From: Cymbidium sinense
Taxonomy: Eukaryota; Streptophyta; Magnoliopsida; Asparagales; Orchidaceae
Reading direction: 5' to 3'
Length of the DNA: 64,000 nt
Assembly (NCBI GenBank): GCA_021442155.1
Contig: CM038215.1
Coordinates: 206,764,982 to 206,828,981, forward strand
How positions within the stretch are numbered: position 1 is the stretch's first letter; each line of letters starts with the position of its first letter. Position numbers and translations under genes: made by a program. Positions 9,678-21,071 of the stretch are shown piece after piece. A model generated the notes under the pieces. It searched no databases, had not been told where the DNA came from, and saw nothing but the letters and a program-made list of their open reading frames with translations.

Positions 9678-12290
9678 TGTGGTGTTTTAATTTGGAGCCG
9701 TATGGACACCACAATGATCTTAGGGGTTGAAGTAATCAGGTTCTATGTTAAGGTATGATGTATCATCTCGAGAGATAGAAACATCATCCTACAATGGACC
9801 TAATCACCTAATAAGAACTCCTAACAAAGATTGGACTATGTATGTACCAGAGATCTTTCCCCAACTTTATATGCAGAAGTAAAATAAGGTTTATTTTATG
9901 TTGGGTTCTTTAGCTCCCTATAGAAGCAAGCTTCCATAGTTAATTACATCTTTAAACATGGGAATCTCTTAAAAATACTCTTGATTAAAGTAGTCAATAA
10001 ATATCTCCAAAAATTTTAAAGCTAGATTATCAAAGGATTTGGTATTTATGAAAATCAAATGGGAGAGTTCAAATAGAAAGACTTATTTACATATTTCAAA
10101 GGAGAAAAAGTAAGAAGCACCCATTATACTAAGAAGCCTAGTGAGTGCTTCAGTCTACCCTATCATGAAGCTTTATATATTTAAGAGAGATAATTTACTT
10201 TTATTTAAGTTCAAATCTTATTATAATACTAGGGATTATAGTTCAACAACACAAGATCGTGGAAATGCCTAAGAGGTGAGATCATATGCTCATAGCCCAA
10301 AGAAAATAAATAGTCTCAAAACTTAAATCTAAAATGCTTTAGCACAAGCTAAAAGCATGACCTAAGTTTAATCGAAAAAGATGGAATATGATAGTTTACA
10401 TCCACAAGAGAGAATGAACACACCCCGACTCTTTTGGGCATACAACCGCCTGGAGTGGCCACCAGCTAACACCTCCTATGCTTTAAAACCATGTAGGGCG
10501 GCCTTATGTTGTTGCAAGATAGCTAGCTATTATTTAATTAGGAAGGAAGCTAGAATCCTAAACTCACCCCCTAAGAGACTAGATCATGGTTAGTATGAAA
10601 ACATGGCTTAGATTAATGCCAAAATTTATAACTTTATAAACCTTTTTTTGACACATTCATTTTGGACCAAGGGCTTGGGATAATAATGCTTTTATGCATG
10701 ATGAAATTAAATCATGGTCTAAATCAATTAGAAAAGGAGTTCTCCACTACAAGGGGTCACCCTCAAAGGTCAAGCATATCCCTTATCATGCAAGATTGGA
10801 GACCCTCCCTATTCAAGAGTGGGGCAATATGATATGCATGGTGTGATAACATACAACATTCAGCTAAGGGGTTTCAAAATCTTTTATTTATCTTGAATAT
10901 AGACCTAAGCTTTAAGATGAGGTTATGAGTTGTATTAGAATTTAGTTATAAATTTTTAGTGAGGATAGAAAATTTAATTTTTATTCTAAAGAGCTTATCG
11001 CATACAGGATACAAATTAAATCAACATATTTAAGAAACCTATGAAAAGCATGTCATTTATATCGCACAGTCTAAACACAATAATCAAACATCTGAACTTC
11101 ATAAAAGAATAAGAGGTCGGTGCAGTTGGGTACCTCTATACACCCCAGAAAAAAAAAGAGATTGGGTAGCTGAGTTATACCCTTATATAATCAAGATTAT
11201 AATAGAATATTACAATTATAATTAATGTTATGGGGGTCTTCAATCTCTTGAATTTCTTTCCTTCTTTTGGATTGGTTTTCTCTAGGCTTCATAGGGCCTC
11301 CTAAGTCTTTTCCTTCTAGCTACTTCTCATCCTAAACCCTATAGCACTAATCCTAATCCTATTGTAAAAATTACATAATTATAAAAATAAAATATAACTA
11401 CACCTGCAAGACACACGTTAATTAAACAAACATACAAGCCAAAGAATTATGTTTCACATATTTGGACTTAGCACCCTGCACTTGGGTAACCAAGCCCACC
11501 TATCCTAATAAAATCATGCTTATGGGGATAAGCGGCACCTGCAAGCAAGAATATTTATATTTACTTAGTATTATAGTGACCCCTTTAGCATAATCCCCTC
11601 CAGAAAATATCATTAGACTATTAGTGACCTAACATCCAGTCTACGCATAAATAATCCTAACATCCAGTCTAAAATACTATATTATAAAATAAAATATAAC
11701 ACCACAACATACACTGGCCTAACCTAAAAGCTAAAATTGGTGACTTAGTATTCTAATGTCTGTGCTAAGGTTTAGTGCAGTGTGTCTTAATTAGGCTTTA
11801 GAAGTGAGATTATCTAAAGTTCAGAATTATTTAAGTTAAACATTAGGGGAGGTTCCACTTCAAATCTTTGAAGGAATTGATTACTTTTAATTTACATTTT
11901 CTTTTTGTTTCATTTGATACCTACTGAATATCTAATTATTATGAAGAGAAGAAAGGGGTTTGACCCCCCTTCAACCCTATCCTAAGTTATTTTCTATCAG
12001 TACATTATTATGACTTTGGTTTCTTAAGTGAAATATTTATTAAATATTTTTTTTAAATCTAGGTTTGGGTTAGTCTTAAGTAATCTTATTCAAACATGAA
12101 AGGCATCTCAGGATTAATAAAATTGAATCACTATTATATGGATAACATTGCATCACTTCTTTCCATCATCAATATCATACACATTTTTTCATTTTTATTA
12201 TTCATGATATTTGATTTAATACACATATTTATACATATAATACATATTTGCATTTTTCCACACTTGAATGATCATTAATGCATGTATTTT

Positions 12291-12314
12291 GGTAGAAAAG
12301 AAAGATCACATTCC
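12291..12314. repeat. Source of the 24-bp LINE junction filler
   Basis: This 24-base segment recurs exactly at 12384-12407, at the 5' junction of the inserted LINE. At this position it belongs to the LTR, since other copies (for example 23640-23690) have a similar segment. Confidence 0.75.
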
Positions 12315-12360
12315 TTAATTAAGCATATGAAGATATGTATTAGATATTTAGGCTAGTACG

Positions 12361-12377
12361 TGTCATTGTTAAACTAG
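12361..12377. repeat. Left 17-bp target duplication of LINE
   Basis: TGTCATTGTTAAACTAG here and at 14590-14606. The joined sequence restores the conserved U segment ending in GGAAGTGAGG. Confidence 0.92.
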
Positions 12378-14589
12378 AATTTGGGTAGAAAAGAAAGATC
12401 ACATTCCAAGTGAAAATTTAAGTACCCAACATCGATTGTTAGTTTTATATTTTAAGATGAAAGGTTGTAAGAGAAAAAATAAATTAAATTAATGTCCAAG
12501 GATTAGATGGGGATACTTAAAGAACACAAATAAAAATATTTTTAAGCGCAATCTATAAGAGATTAGAATTTGGGATGTTCATAAGGAAGCTAATGTTATG
12601 TGGGAAAAAATAGTAAGTGAAATTAAGCAAGTTGCTAAGATATGCTTGGCGAATCAAAAGCAAAATCTTCTTTTAATAATAATAGTTGGTGGTGGAGTCA
12701 GAGTGTGCAAGAAAAGATAAGAAATAAGAATCATTATTATAAAACTCGGTTTAGATGTAAAAACTAAGAGAATTGGGACAGATATAAAGTGGCCTTTAGA
12801 GATTCTAAGAAAGCAATATATGATGCAAAAAATTTAGCTTTTAGTGATTTATACAATAGATTAGATACCAAAGATGGTGAAAGATGTATGTATAAGTTAG
12901 CCAACCAAAGAGATAGGAGAAGTAAAGACATAGTTCAAGTGACGTGTATTAAGGATGAAAATAATAAAGTGCTTTTCCTAGAAAAGGATATTGAAAATAG
13001 GTGGATGAGGTATTTTGATAAACTTTTCAATGAAGGATCTGAAAGTATGATTGATTTTAGCAACCTTAATACCCTAAACAAAAATAGAGAATTTCATTTT
13101 TATCATCGTATTAGTAAATCTGAAGTTAGAGAAGCATTAAAGAAAATGAAATGTGAAAAAACAGTAGGACCTGATAATATTCCAATAGAAGTGTGGAAAT
13201 ATTTAGGAGATCAAGGAATTTCTGGGCTTACAAATCTTTTTAATGCTATTTTAAAGACTAAAAAGATGTCAGATGAGTGGAGAAAGAGTTTGTTGGTTCC
13301 TATATTTAAGAAAAAAGGTGGTGCATAAGAGTGCGCAAATTATAGAGGAATTAAGTTAATGTGTCAAACATTAAAATTATGGGAGAGAGTAATTGAGCAT
13401 AGGTTATGATGTGATACAAACGTTTCTCACAATCAGTTTGGTTTCAAGCTAGCTAGATCTACTATGGATGCTATACATTTGTTAAGAGGTTTGATGGAGA
13501 AGCATAGAGAAAATAAGGAGGATCTACATATGATATTTATTGATTTAGAGAAAGCTTATGATAAAGTTTCAAGAGATGTTCTTTGGAGAGTTCTAGACTA
13601 GAAAGAAGCTAATATTGGTTGTATTCAAGTCATTAAGAATATGTATACTAGAGCTGTTACTTATGTCCAAACACAAGGAGGATTGACAAAATATTTTCCT
13701 ATTTCAATTGGATTACATCAAGGATCGGCTTTAAGTTATCTTTTTACTTTAGTTATGGATGTTCTTACTAGGAATTTACAGGAAGATGTACCTTGGTGTA
13801 TGCTTTTTGCTGATGATATTCTTCTTGTTGATAAGACTAGAGAGAGTCCAAGAGAAACTTGAATTATGGAGGTCGACTTTAGAGTCTGAAGGTTTTCATT
13901 TAAGTAGATCTAAAACTAAATATATGGAGTGTAATTTTAGTTGTAGAAGTTCTAGTGGTAGTGTTGTGACATTAGGTGAACAAGTCATTAATAAGATTGA
14001 GCGATTCAGATATTTAGGCTCTATTGTTCAAAATGATGGTGAAATAGATGGAGATGTTATTAGTAGAATCCAAGTTGGATGGTTGAGGTGGAGGAATGCA
14101 TCTGTCCTATTGTGTGATAGAAAAGTTCCACTTAAACTTAAAGAAAAATTTTATAAGATGGTGGTAAGACCTGCAATGACTTATGGTGTAGAATGTTGGT
14201 CAATAAAAGAGAAGCATAAGACTAAGTTAAGTGTTACAGAGATGAGGATGCTTAGGTGGATGAGTGGCTTTACTCTTAGAGATAAAATACAAAATGAGTA
14301 TGTTCAGGAAAAAGTTGGAGTAGCTCTAGTGGCAAATAAGATTAGAGAGAGTCGACTTAGATGGTTTGGCCACATAAAGCGTCGGCCGTCCGATGACTCA
14401 GTTAGGAGAGTAGATGCGTTAGATTTTCCTTATGTTAAGACTTGGTTAACATGTATTAAAAATGACCTTAGTATACTTGAATTAAATGAGAATTTGACAC
14501 ATAATAGGACGTAATGGAGATGAAGGATTCATGTACCCGACCCCACTTAGTGTGATTAAGGCTTGTTGTTGTTGTTGTTATTGTTATTG
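12378..14589 (+). mobile_element. RTE-clade LINE, 5'-truncated (2.2 kb)
   Basis: It starts with about 30 bases of filler, then the ORF2 linker (TQHRLLVLYFK at about 12423), the RT domain, the C-terminal domain and a TTG/TTATTG tail (about 14563-14589). The upstream endonuclease domain is missing, consistent with 5' truncation during target-primed reverse transcription. Exact 17-bp flanking duplications define both ends. It lacks the 24 bases encoding GRGRPKK, probably through a small deletion between short repeats, since the other LINE keeps them. Confidence 0.93.
12408..14517 (+). pseudogene. RTE LINE ORF2 relic (linker, RT, C-terminal)
   Basis: The longest open pieces are 12789-13328 and 13759-14514. 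RT signatures run in order: KKMKCEKTVGPDNIPIEVWK, WRKSLLVPIFKKKG, NYRGIKLM, HNQFGFKLARSTMDAI, MIFIDLEKAYDKVSRDVLW (first catalytic aspartate), GLHQGSALSYLFTLVMD, then the catalytic FADD box as CMLFADDILLVD at about 13800. A frameshift of one base follows near 13840. Downstream are GSIVQNDGEIDGDVISRIQVGW, MTYGVECWSIK and VGVALVANKIRESRLRWFGHIKRRP. Stops near 13326, 13407 and 13600 kill it. The reverse transcriptase would drive target-primed insertion of its own RNA. Confidence 0.9.
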
Positions 14590-14606
14590 TGTCATTGTTA
14601 AACTAG
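14590..14606. repeat. Right 17-bp target duplication of LINE
   Basis: TGTCATTGTTAAACTAG, identical to 12361-12377. Confidence 0.92.
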
Positions 14607-14945
14607 GGAAGTGAGGTTATATACGACCTTCTTGGAGCTACTTAAAGCCTCATGTTCCTGAGATGTCCACACTATATACTTGCCAAATTAAATACATCTA
14701 AACATATACACAAGCTTAGAGATGAAAATCATGCAAACAATTTATAAAAGTAAATCTTTTGTATTCATGCAAAACTTAGTGACATGAAGAGCAAAGTTTT
14801 ATCTCAAATTCTAACACATGAATACACATAAATGAAATTAAGCAAGTACGTGTTATTGTTAAACCTAGGAAGTGAGGTTATCTAAGATCTCCTTAGGGCT
14901 ACTTAAAGTCTCGTATTCTTGGGATGTCTAGACTATTTACTTATC
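14590..14945. repeat. Conserved LTR motif, two spaced copies
   Basis: A block of about 90 bases (TGTCATTGTTAAAC, then GAAGTGAGGTTATCTAAGA, a GGGGCTACTTAAAG core and AGATGTCCAGACTATATAC) occurs at 14590-14680 and again at 14850-14945. The same pair, 220-260 bases apart, recurs at 19411/19628, 23790/24046 and, less completely, 39239 and 42706. It is the best conserved part of an otherwise AT-rich U block. Confidence 0.8.
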
Positions 14946-16899
14946 AATTCAAATGTATGTAATATGTAATTTAAAATAAAGATAAAATAAATTCTTTACT
15001 ATTTTAAAAGTATAACTTAAATGTAAACTTTATTGAATACTTATAACCAATATTAACTTAGATTTTTCATCATTAGCTTATAATTATAAAAATAACTTAA
15101 GATTTATTAGTGATAATAACCACACCTTATAATAATATTTATCCAACACATGCAACTTAGGTGTAATCATGTTTATTTAATTTTCTTTTTTTTTTTTTTG
15201 CTAACATGAACAAATGACACAAATGGCATACACATTTATGATGATTAAAAAGAAGTATTTAAACATTGCCACATGACATATTCAATTACATTAAGCCCTG
15301 AAGATAATCAAGACAAATTAATATTCTTTAGGACTAACTAAAGTTCTTATGAGATTTGATTTTAATATTTGAATTATTGATATCTAAGGAGGAGAGATGA
15401 TACTCAGCACTTACCCCACCACATGTTGATGATTTATCATATTTAAAGAGGGCTATTAAATAAATTTTATGATTAATTAGGTTCAAGTTATTAAACATAT
15501 CAATTTAATTATAATTCCCTAAACTTCTTTAATCTTGTTAACTACTTGACCATGAGCCTTCAATGACATGCTCTTGGGAAAATAAAATTTGCAATGCACC
15601 TAAAAGAATTTAATGTAATTAAGCTCATGTTTAAGAGTTAACTGTATTTAAGAAGGAAAGAATCTAAGTTAGGTACTCTTATGATTTTCCCACACCAATG
15701 GGTTAACCATAATTTCTTTTACAATTTTATGTTATAAAACACATAAAAGGGAATTGATGGATTATTTTAAATTATTAGAATCAATCATTGATTTTGTTTG
15801 ATTTCTACTTTATCACTAATCTACCTAATTAATCCCTAATTATTACAAATATTAATTAACCCACATAAAAGAATACATTTAGAAATATATTTAGGAAAGA
15901 GGCTTTAATTATTTCTCCTTACTATTCCAATTGTTCACAATGACTAATTATCATTAATTATTTAAATTATACTATTTATCACTTTTAATAATTATTAAAT
16001 TAATTAATAAAGGTAAATAGGGTTTAAATTCCAATTTCTTTTAATTACATAACAAATAATTTCAAGAAAATTATGGGAGGCAGAGGAACTTTCCCCATTA
16101 AATCATCCCATCAAATTTGGAATTAATTGGCCAAGTAATTAATCCTTAATTAAAGTATTTAGCTTAAGCTTCAAACCTTAATTAAGCACTATTCATTGGG
16201 CATAAATTAGGGAATTTTATTTTTTTAAAATTTTCCTCTCTCTAACCTTTCTAAAATGGGTGGGGGGAACTATGGTTGCCAAATTTTTACCTCGTTGGAA
16301 CTATAGACTGATGGTCTATCAATAGAGGTAGCTTCATCTTAAAGAGATGAAGCCCTGATAAGAAGATCAAGAGCTACCTCCCCTCTAATTGTTCTATGGA
16401 CTAAATGCACCATAAAGCTCATCAAAGTTGGTTTTAAGACGTCTTCTGATGATCAAATTGCTCAGGAAATTCGGTGATCGAATTGCTCAGGAAATGATTT
16501 ATTTCAGTTTGCTAGAGTGAGGTGAAGGTGTGGGAAGAGTTAAACTAGTTTTGGTGGAGATTTTGAAAACTTGGACGTACAAAGCTCTCTGGTTCGATCA
16601 GGGGCTAGTCTTACCAGTGGTGGAGCACACAAAGAGATGGGGAGATGGTATGGGGCTATGCAGAATACTTTAGGGAATGTATGTGATGAGTTCGAATCAA
16701 GGGTTGAGATTGGTTCAGCCTTTAGCAGTCATGTGATAGGGGTAGTTGGCCGGAGGTGGCAGGGGACTGCTGAGGTGGCTAAAGGTGAGAGGCTAAGGGA
16801 GTGTGGTGGTCTCGCATGGAGTGTATGGCTTCCCTTAGGTGGGCCAATGGGTTGCCATGGGTGAACTCACCCTCTCATGGCCAAAGGCTGAGCCCAACA

Positions 16900-18190
16900 T
16901 CCTTGGGTTAGGTTGGGTCAGTGGTCCTCTTGTCTAAGAAGAGCCAAAGGTGGTTGTCATGGGGTAAGGTGGTGGAGAACCCACCAAAATGGAGATTTTG
17001 TCTCATTTTGGTGGCTTAGTTCAATGGGTTTGACCCAAACTGCATTCACCTGGGTTGGGCCCACTTGGTTAGGCCCATGGTGACCCAAGGGTGACTCATG
17101 CAAGTTTGGTTGGTTTTAGACTTGGTTTCGTTGGGTTTGGCTCAATTGAACATATGGGTCAAATTGGTTCAATTGGGTTGAGTTGACAAATTTGACCAAA
17201 TTTGGTCAAACTAATGGTTTGGGTGAGTTCAATTGGTCATTTGAAGTGAGTGAGTGCATTTGTTTTGATTCAATTTGGGTTAGATTTGAATTTGGCTCAT
17301 ATGGTTCAATTTGGGTCAAATGGGTCATATTGAATAATTTGACCAAATTGGCCAAATTGGCTTGAGCATGGGTGTGGTTTAAATTCGATTGACCATTGAT
17401 GATTGATTGGAAGAGTTTACTTGAATTAATTTGAATTATCGAATGATTTGGTTCAATTTGACCCATTAGGTCAAATTGGGCTAATTGGGTTTAATTGAAG
17501 GTTGGATTATGTTTAATATTGGATTAGAGATTGGTTGAAAGAATTGGTTTCAATCAATTTAGTTTAGGATTTGATTTAGTTCAAATTGACCCTTTAGGCT
17601 AAATTGGGTCAACTTAGGTCAAAAGGTCTAATTAGATTGGTTAGGCTCAATTAATTATAGTGGAGTGGTCAATAATAATCTATAATCATCAATGAAGGGA
17701 TTGGTTGGCCATATTTAATTCAACAGAAATCTAATTAGAGTTTGGATTAATGACCTCTCTTAGGTCATCCTGGGTTAAGTGACTGGGTCAAGCCAACTTA
17801 GGCCAATTGGGGTGTATCCAATGATGAATTTGAAGTTAATTGGTGGCTTTGGTTGCAATTTATTTGGGCTCAGTTAGGTTTTGGCTCATTTGAACCCTTT
17901 AAGTCAAATGGGCTAAACTTGGGTTGGTCACTTTTCTTCAGTTCAATTAGCTTGATTTCAAGTATTGGCATGGCTTAAAATGATCTAATGAATAATTTGA
18001 GAGGTTAAAAAAATTAGGTTGGATTCAGTTACTTGAACGGGCTTAAATTGAGTTATGGGATTGTAATGGGGGTTAACTTGGGTTAAGACCCAAGTTAATT
18101 TGGCTTGGATCTTGGATTAGAAAATCAAATTAAAGTAAGATCAATTGAATAGGTATGAGGTTGGCTATGTTTTATTTATATGAGTTTAAA
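16900..18190. repeat. W block: GGTCAA/TTGGGT-rich array (copy A)
   Basis: About 1.3 kb dense in irregular short words such as TTGGGTCAA, CAAATTGG and TTGACCAA, without a strict period. Equivalent arrays lie in every giant-LTR copy that reaches this block. TTGAC(C/T) is the W-box recognised by WRKY factors, so the array holds many candidate sites. Whether they exceed chance for this composition needs counting. Confidence 0.7.
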
Positions 18191-18395
18191 TTTGGATGAG
18201 TGAATAGGTATGAGTTTTGACTTAAGTCATAGGCTAGGCATAACCTAGTTGTCCTGAGATATATCCTAGGCTTAAGGTTATGTTCTCTAAGTCTCTAAGC
18301 TTAGGTTTAGTGTTTCTTTAATCATTAGAAGTGTCTTAGCACTAAAAAATCCAAGTTTCTAGAAGGTTCCTAAGTCTAAGATGAGAAAGGTTAGT

Positions 18396-18420
18396 CCTCA
18401 CTCCAAAAGTGAGGTTAACA
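18396..18420. repeat. LTR-terminal hairpin (copy A)
   Basis: CCTCACTCCAAAAGTGAGG (7-bp perfect stem) followed by TTAACA at the LTR edge. It is identical at 36848-36872, nearly identical in inverted form at 25830-25853, and degenerate at 46872-46893. Confidence 0.8.
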
Positions 18421-20635
18421 CGCATAGCACTAATCATATTCCTATTATAAAAATTACATTTTTTTTCAAATGAAAATTTTAACTACACCTGCAAAATTTA
18501 AGTTAGAGCAACATACATGCAAACCAAGCAATTTATATTTGATACATTTGGACATAGCATCATACCTTGGGTCACCAAGCCAACCTATCCTAATGGATTA
18601 TGCTTATGAACTTAAGTAGCTCCTCCAAGTAAGATGCATTCATAATTTTTTGTATTATTATAGTGGTCCCTTCAGCACAATCCCCTATAGAAGATATCAT
18701 TAGTCTAATATCACTTTAACATCTAGACTATGCACAAATAATCTTAACATCCAATCTAAAATAATACATCACAAAATAAAACATCACTTTATCGACAAAA
18801 CACCAACCTAAACTGACACTAAGGTCAATGACTTAATATTCTAGAGTATGTGTGAGGCTTGGTTTAGTGTGTCATTACTGGCCTTTAAAGTTATAAATTT
18901 TTCTAATGTTGGATCTTTTTAATTCCTTATTAAAGGTGGATATACTTTACATAGTCATTATTTTATTATGAATTTTAGATGCAAATTTTGTATTTCATTC
19001 ATTTGAGATTTAGGGTTATAAAGAAAAGAAAGAAAGAGATTACTTTTATCTCTATCCTTAAGTTGGATCTAAGAAGAAAATTTTATGACTTTTAATTTCT
19101 ATTTTTTTTCTTTTTTTATTTTTTACTTATGTTTGGACTCAGCTTAGAGGACTCATCCTCAATAGCATAAGTCAACCTAAGATGAATATGGTGATAAAGC
19201 ACCATTGCTTTGTATGTATAAGTTTTATCTAATCATATTATGCTTAATACATACATGAATGGACATCAATTTGATTGTTAATTAATTAAAATAAGTTGGG
19301 ACCACTTGATGCATGGATTTTATTTTGAATGAACATAATATCTTTTATTACATATTTTTAGCCTTATGGCAGCATATGTGCACATATATATACAATGAAT
19401 TTTTGTAAGTATGTTTCGTTATTGAACCAGAGAAGTGAGGTAGTCAAAGACCCCCTTGGGACTACTTAAACTCTCATATTCCAGTAATTTCTAGACTATA
19501 TACTAGCTAATTCATACATATATATATATACACACATAATCACAAAGGATGAACTTGAAAAGTTTCTCTTGAATTTAATTAATGAAGTTAATTTATCCCT
19601 ATCATATAATTATCACAAATCTCAAGGTATGTGCCATTATTGAACTTGAGAAGTGAGGTAATCAAAAACTCCCTTAGGACTACTTAAAATCTCGTATTCC
19701 CAAGATGTCCAAACTATATACCTTTTTGACTTATGAATCATACATGTGAGGAATTAAGATCAACATTTCAATTCATTTGTATACAAAGGATTGATTATCT
19801 TTTGATTTCTTTAAGAAAAGTAATTTGAAATTTACTAGTGATAATAACCACACTATTTACTTAAAATGCATGCAATTAATTGGTTTAAAGATAACTTAGA
19901 TAATTTTTATAGCTTAATTAAATTTTAATTAAATATTTAACCATTTAAGTTCTTGAAAGAGGCTCTTAATTTGATTAATTTTCAATTATGAGCTGAAAAA
20001 TCATGATGAAAAGATTGAAAATAAATGAAAATAAGATTAGTAAGGCTTTAAAGGTTCTAATGCAATTAGACTCATATTTAATAATTAACTAAATTAAGAA
20101 AGACTAAATTAATTAATCAATTACTCTTAAAATTCTCCACACCAATGGAGAGCCTTGATTTCATTGGGGATTCTTTATGTTAGCTAAGCACATAAAGAGA
20201 TTTGGATATAAATTTTGATTAACAAAAATAATTAATATAATTTTTTCTAATCCCTAAATCAATTTAAGTGATTTAATTAATTAATTAAGCATTAGGGTGA
20301 TCTTAAAGAATAATTAAGACTAGAGGTTTTAATTATTTTTCTTGATCATTCTTACTATTTTGATAATTAATTAAACATCTCTCATTAATTTCATAATTTT
20401 TTAATTTTTAATAATTATTAAATACATAAAATGAGCAATTAGGATTTAAAAGTTTGATTATCCTAATCCACTTGAAAAATTAACCCAAGAAAATTATGGG
20501 AGGCAAAGTCATCCTAAGGATTAATCACATAAAATCTCAGGTTAATTAGCCAAGTAATTATGGATTAATTAAAGTAATTAGGTAAAATTCAAACTTTAAT
20601 TATTCAGTGTTCATTGAATAAAATTTGGGGATGTT
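18421..20635 (-). mobile_element. F1 3' LTR, proximal U part
   Basis: It resumes the U block at AGCACTAATC after the right target duplication of solo LTR A (18421-18425), and runs to about 20635, where family similarity stops and the internal remnant begins. It carries both copies of the conserved 90-base motif (19411-19505, 19628-19720). There are no genes. Confidence 0.7.
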
Positions 20636-21049
20636 AGCCACTCAAAATGAATTTTGAGATGTTTTGTTTAATTCAAACCCCTGAAATATGCTTTGTTTAA
20701 TTTGAACTTCATTGAGAGTGAGCTCAAATGAATTTTGAGATGGCGGATGAACTTTACTTTGCCATGTTTGTAATAAGAGGTTCTTAAAAGTTTTGAGTTG
20801 AATTTGTTTCATTTATTTGAGTGATTTCTTTAGTTGATTTTTTCTTATTAGAGGTCCAATAGGAGTTTTAAAACCTACTGGAGTGAGGTTGTAAAACCTA
20901 AAGAATGTTGGCTACACTTGCTTAAGGATGAAATAAGTGACATTTCCAATGAAAAGAACTATAGTCTTGGACTTACATAAAAATATAAGTCCACTATTAA
21001 TGCTTGGAGATAATGATTGACTACTAAAGATGGAGAGAGGAATAATCCC
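20636..21049 (-). mobile_element. F1 internal remnant
   Basis: About 0.4 kb between the deleted 3' LTR and the primer site. The last 60 bases before the primer site (a GATGGAGAGAGG purine stretch) also occur at 59650-59690 next to copy H, so this is shared leader sequence. No gag or pol motif is visible; the coding region is deleted. Confidence 0.55.
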
Positions 21050-21071
21050 CAACATATCTGCAAGAAAAATC
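21050..21071 (-). promoter_or_regulatory. Candidate primer site, F1 (minus strand)
   Basis: On the minus strand the LTR end CACCACA is followed by GATTTTTCTTGCAGATATG and TTGGGGATTA. Allowing C-to-T decay, this resembles TGGCGACTCTGCTGGGGA, a primer site of the tRNA-Arg type reported for some plant Tat/Ogre-like elements. The same position beside copy H reads TTTGGTGATTATGCTAGG. Agreement of two copies supports the orientation; the tRNA assignment is tentative. Confidence 0.45.

Larger units (their letters stand above)
9678..18420 (-). mobile_element. Solo giant LTR A (about 6.5 kb without its LINE)
   Basis: Ends are TGTGGTGTTTTAATTTGG and AAGTGAGGTTAACA, that is TG...CA, with 5-bp flanks CCCAT (9673-9677) and CGCAT (18421-18425). 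Excising it joins AAACCCCAT to AGCACTAATC, restoring the family sequence seen at 11325-11360. Blocks: U 9678-about 16260, V 16270-16900, W 16900-18190, X 18200-18420; the Y block is deleted. The LINE at 12378-14589 lies inside. Open frames (70 residues at 10381, 97 residues at 16571) are not conserved between copies. A solo LTR results from recombination between an element's two LTRs. Confidence 0.8.

Noticed and set aside
16571..16864. 97-residue open frame in LTR A
   Set aside because: Lies in the GC-richer V block; other copies of V do not keep the frame and no domain is recognisable.
17206..17466. Minus-strand 86-residue frame in the W block
   Set aside because: It reads the repeated GGTCAA/CAATT words; residues are a monotonous Asn/Leu/Gln mix.
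9678..18420. Helitron with a 3' hairpin
   Set aside because: There is a terminal hairpin, but the ends are TG...CA with 5-bp duplications, no CTRR end, and insertion is not between A and T.
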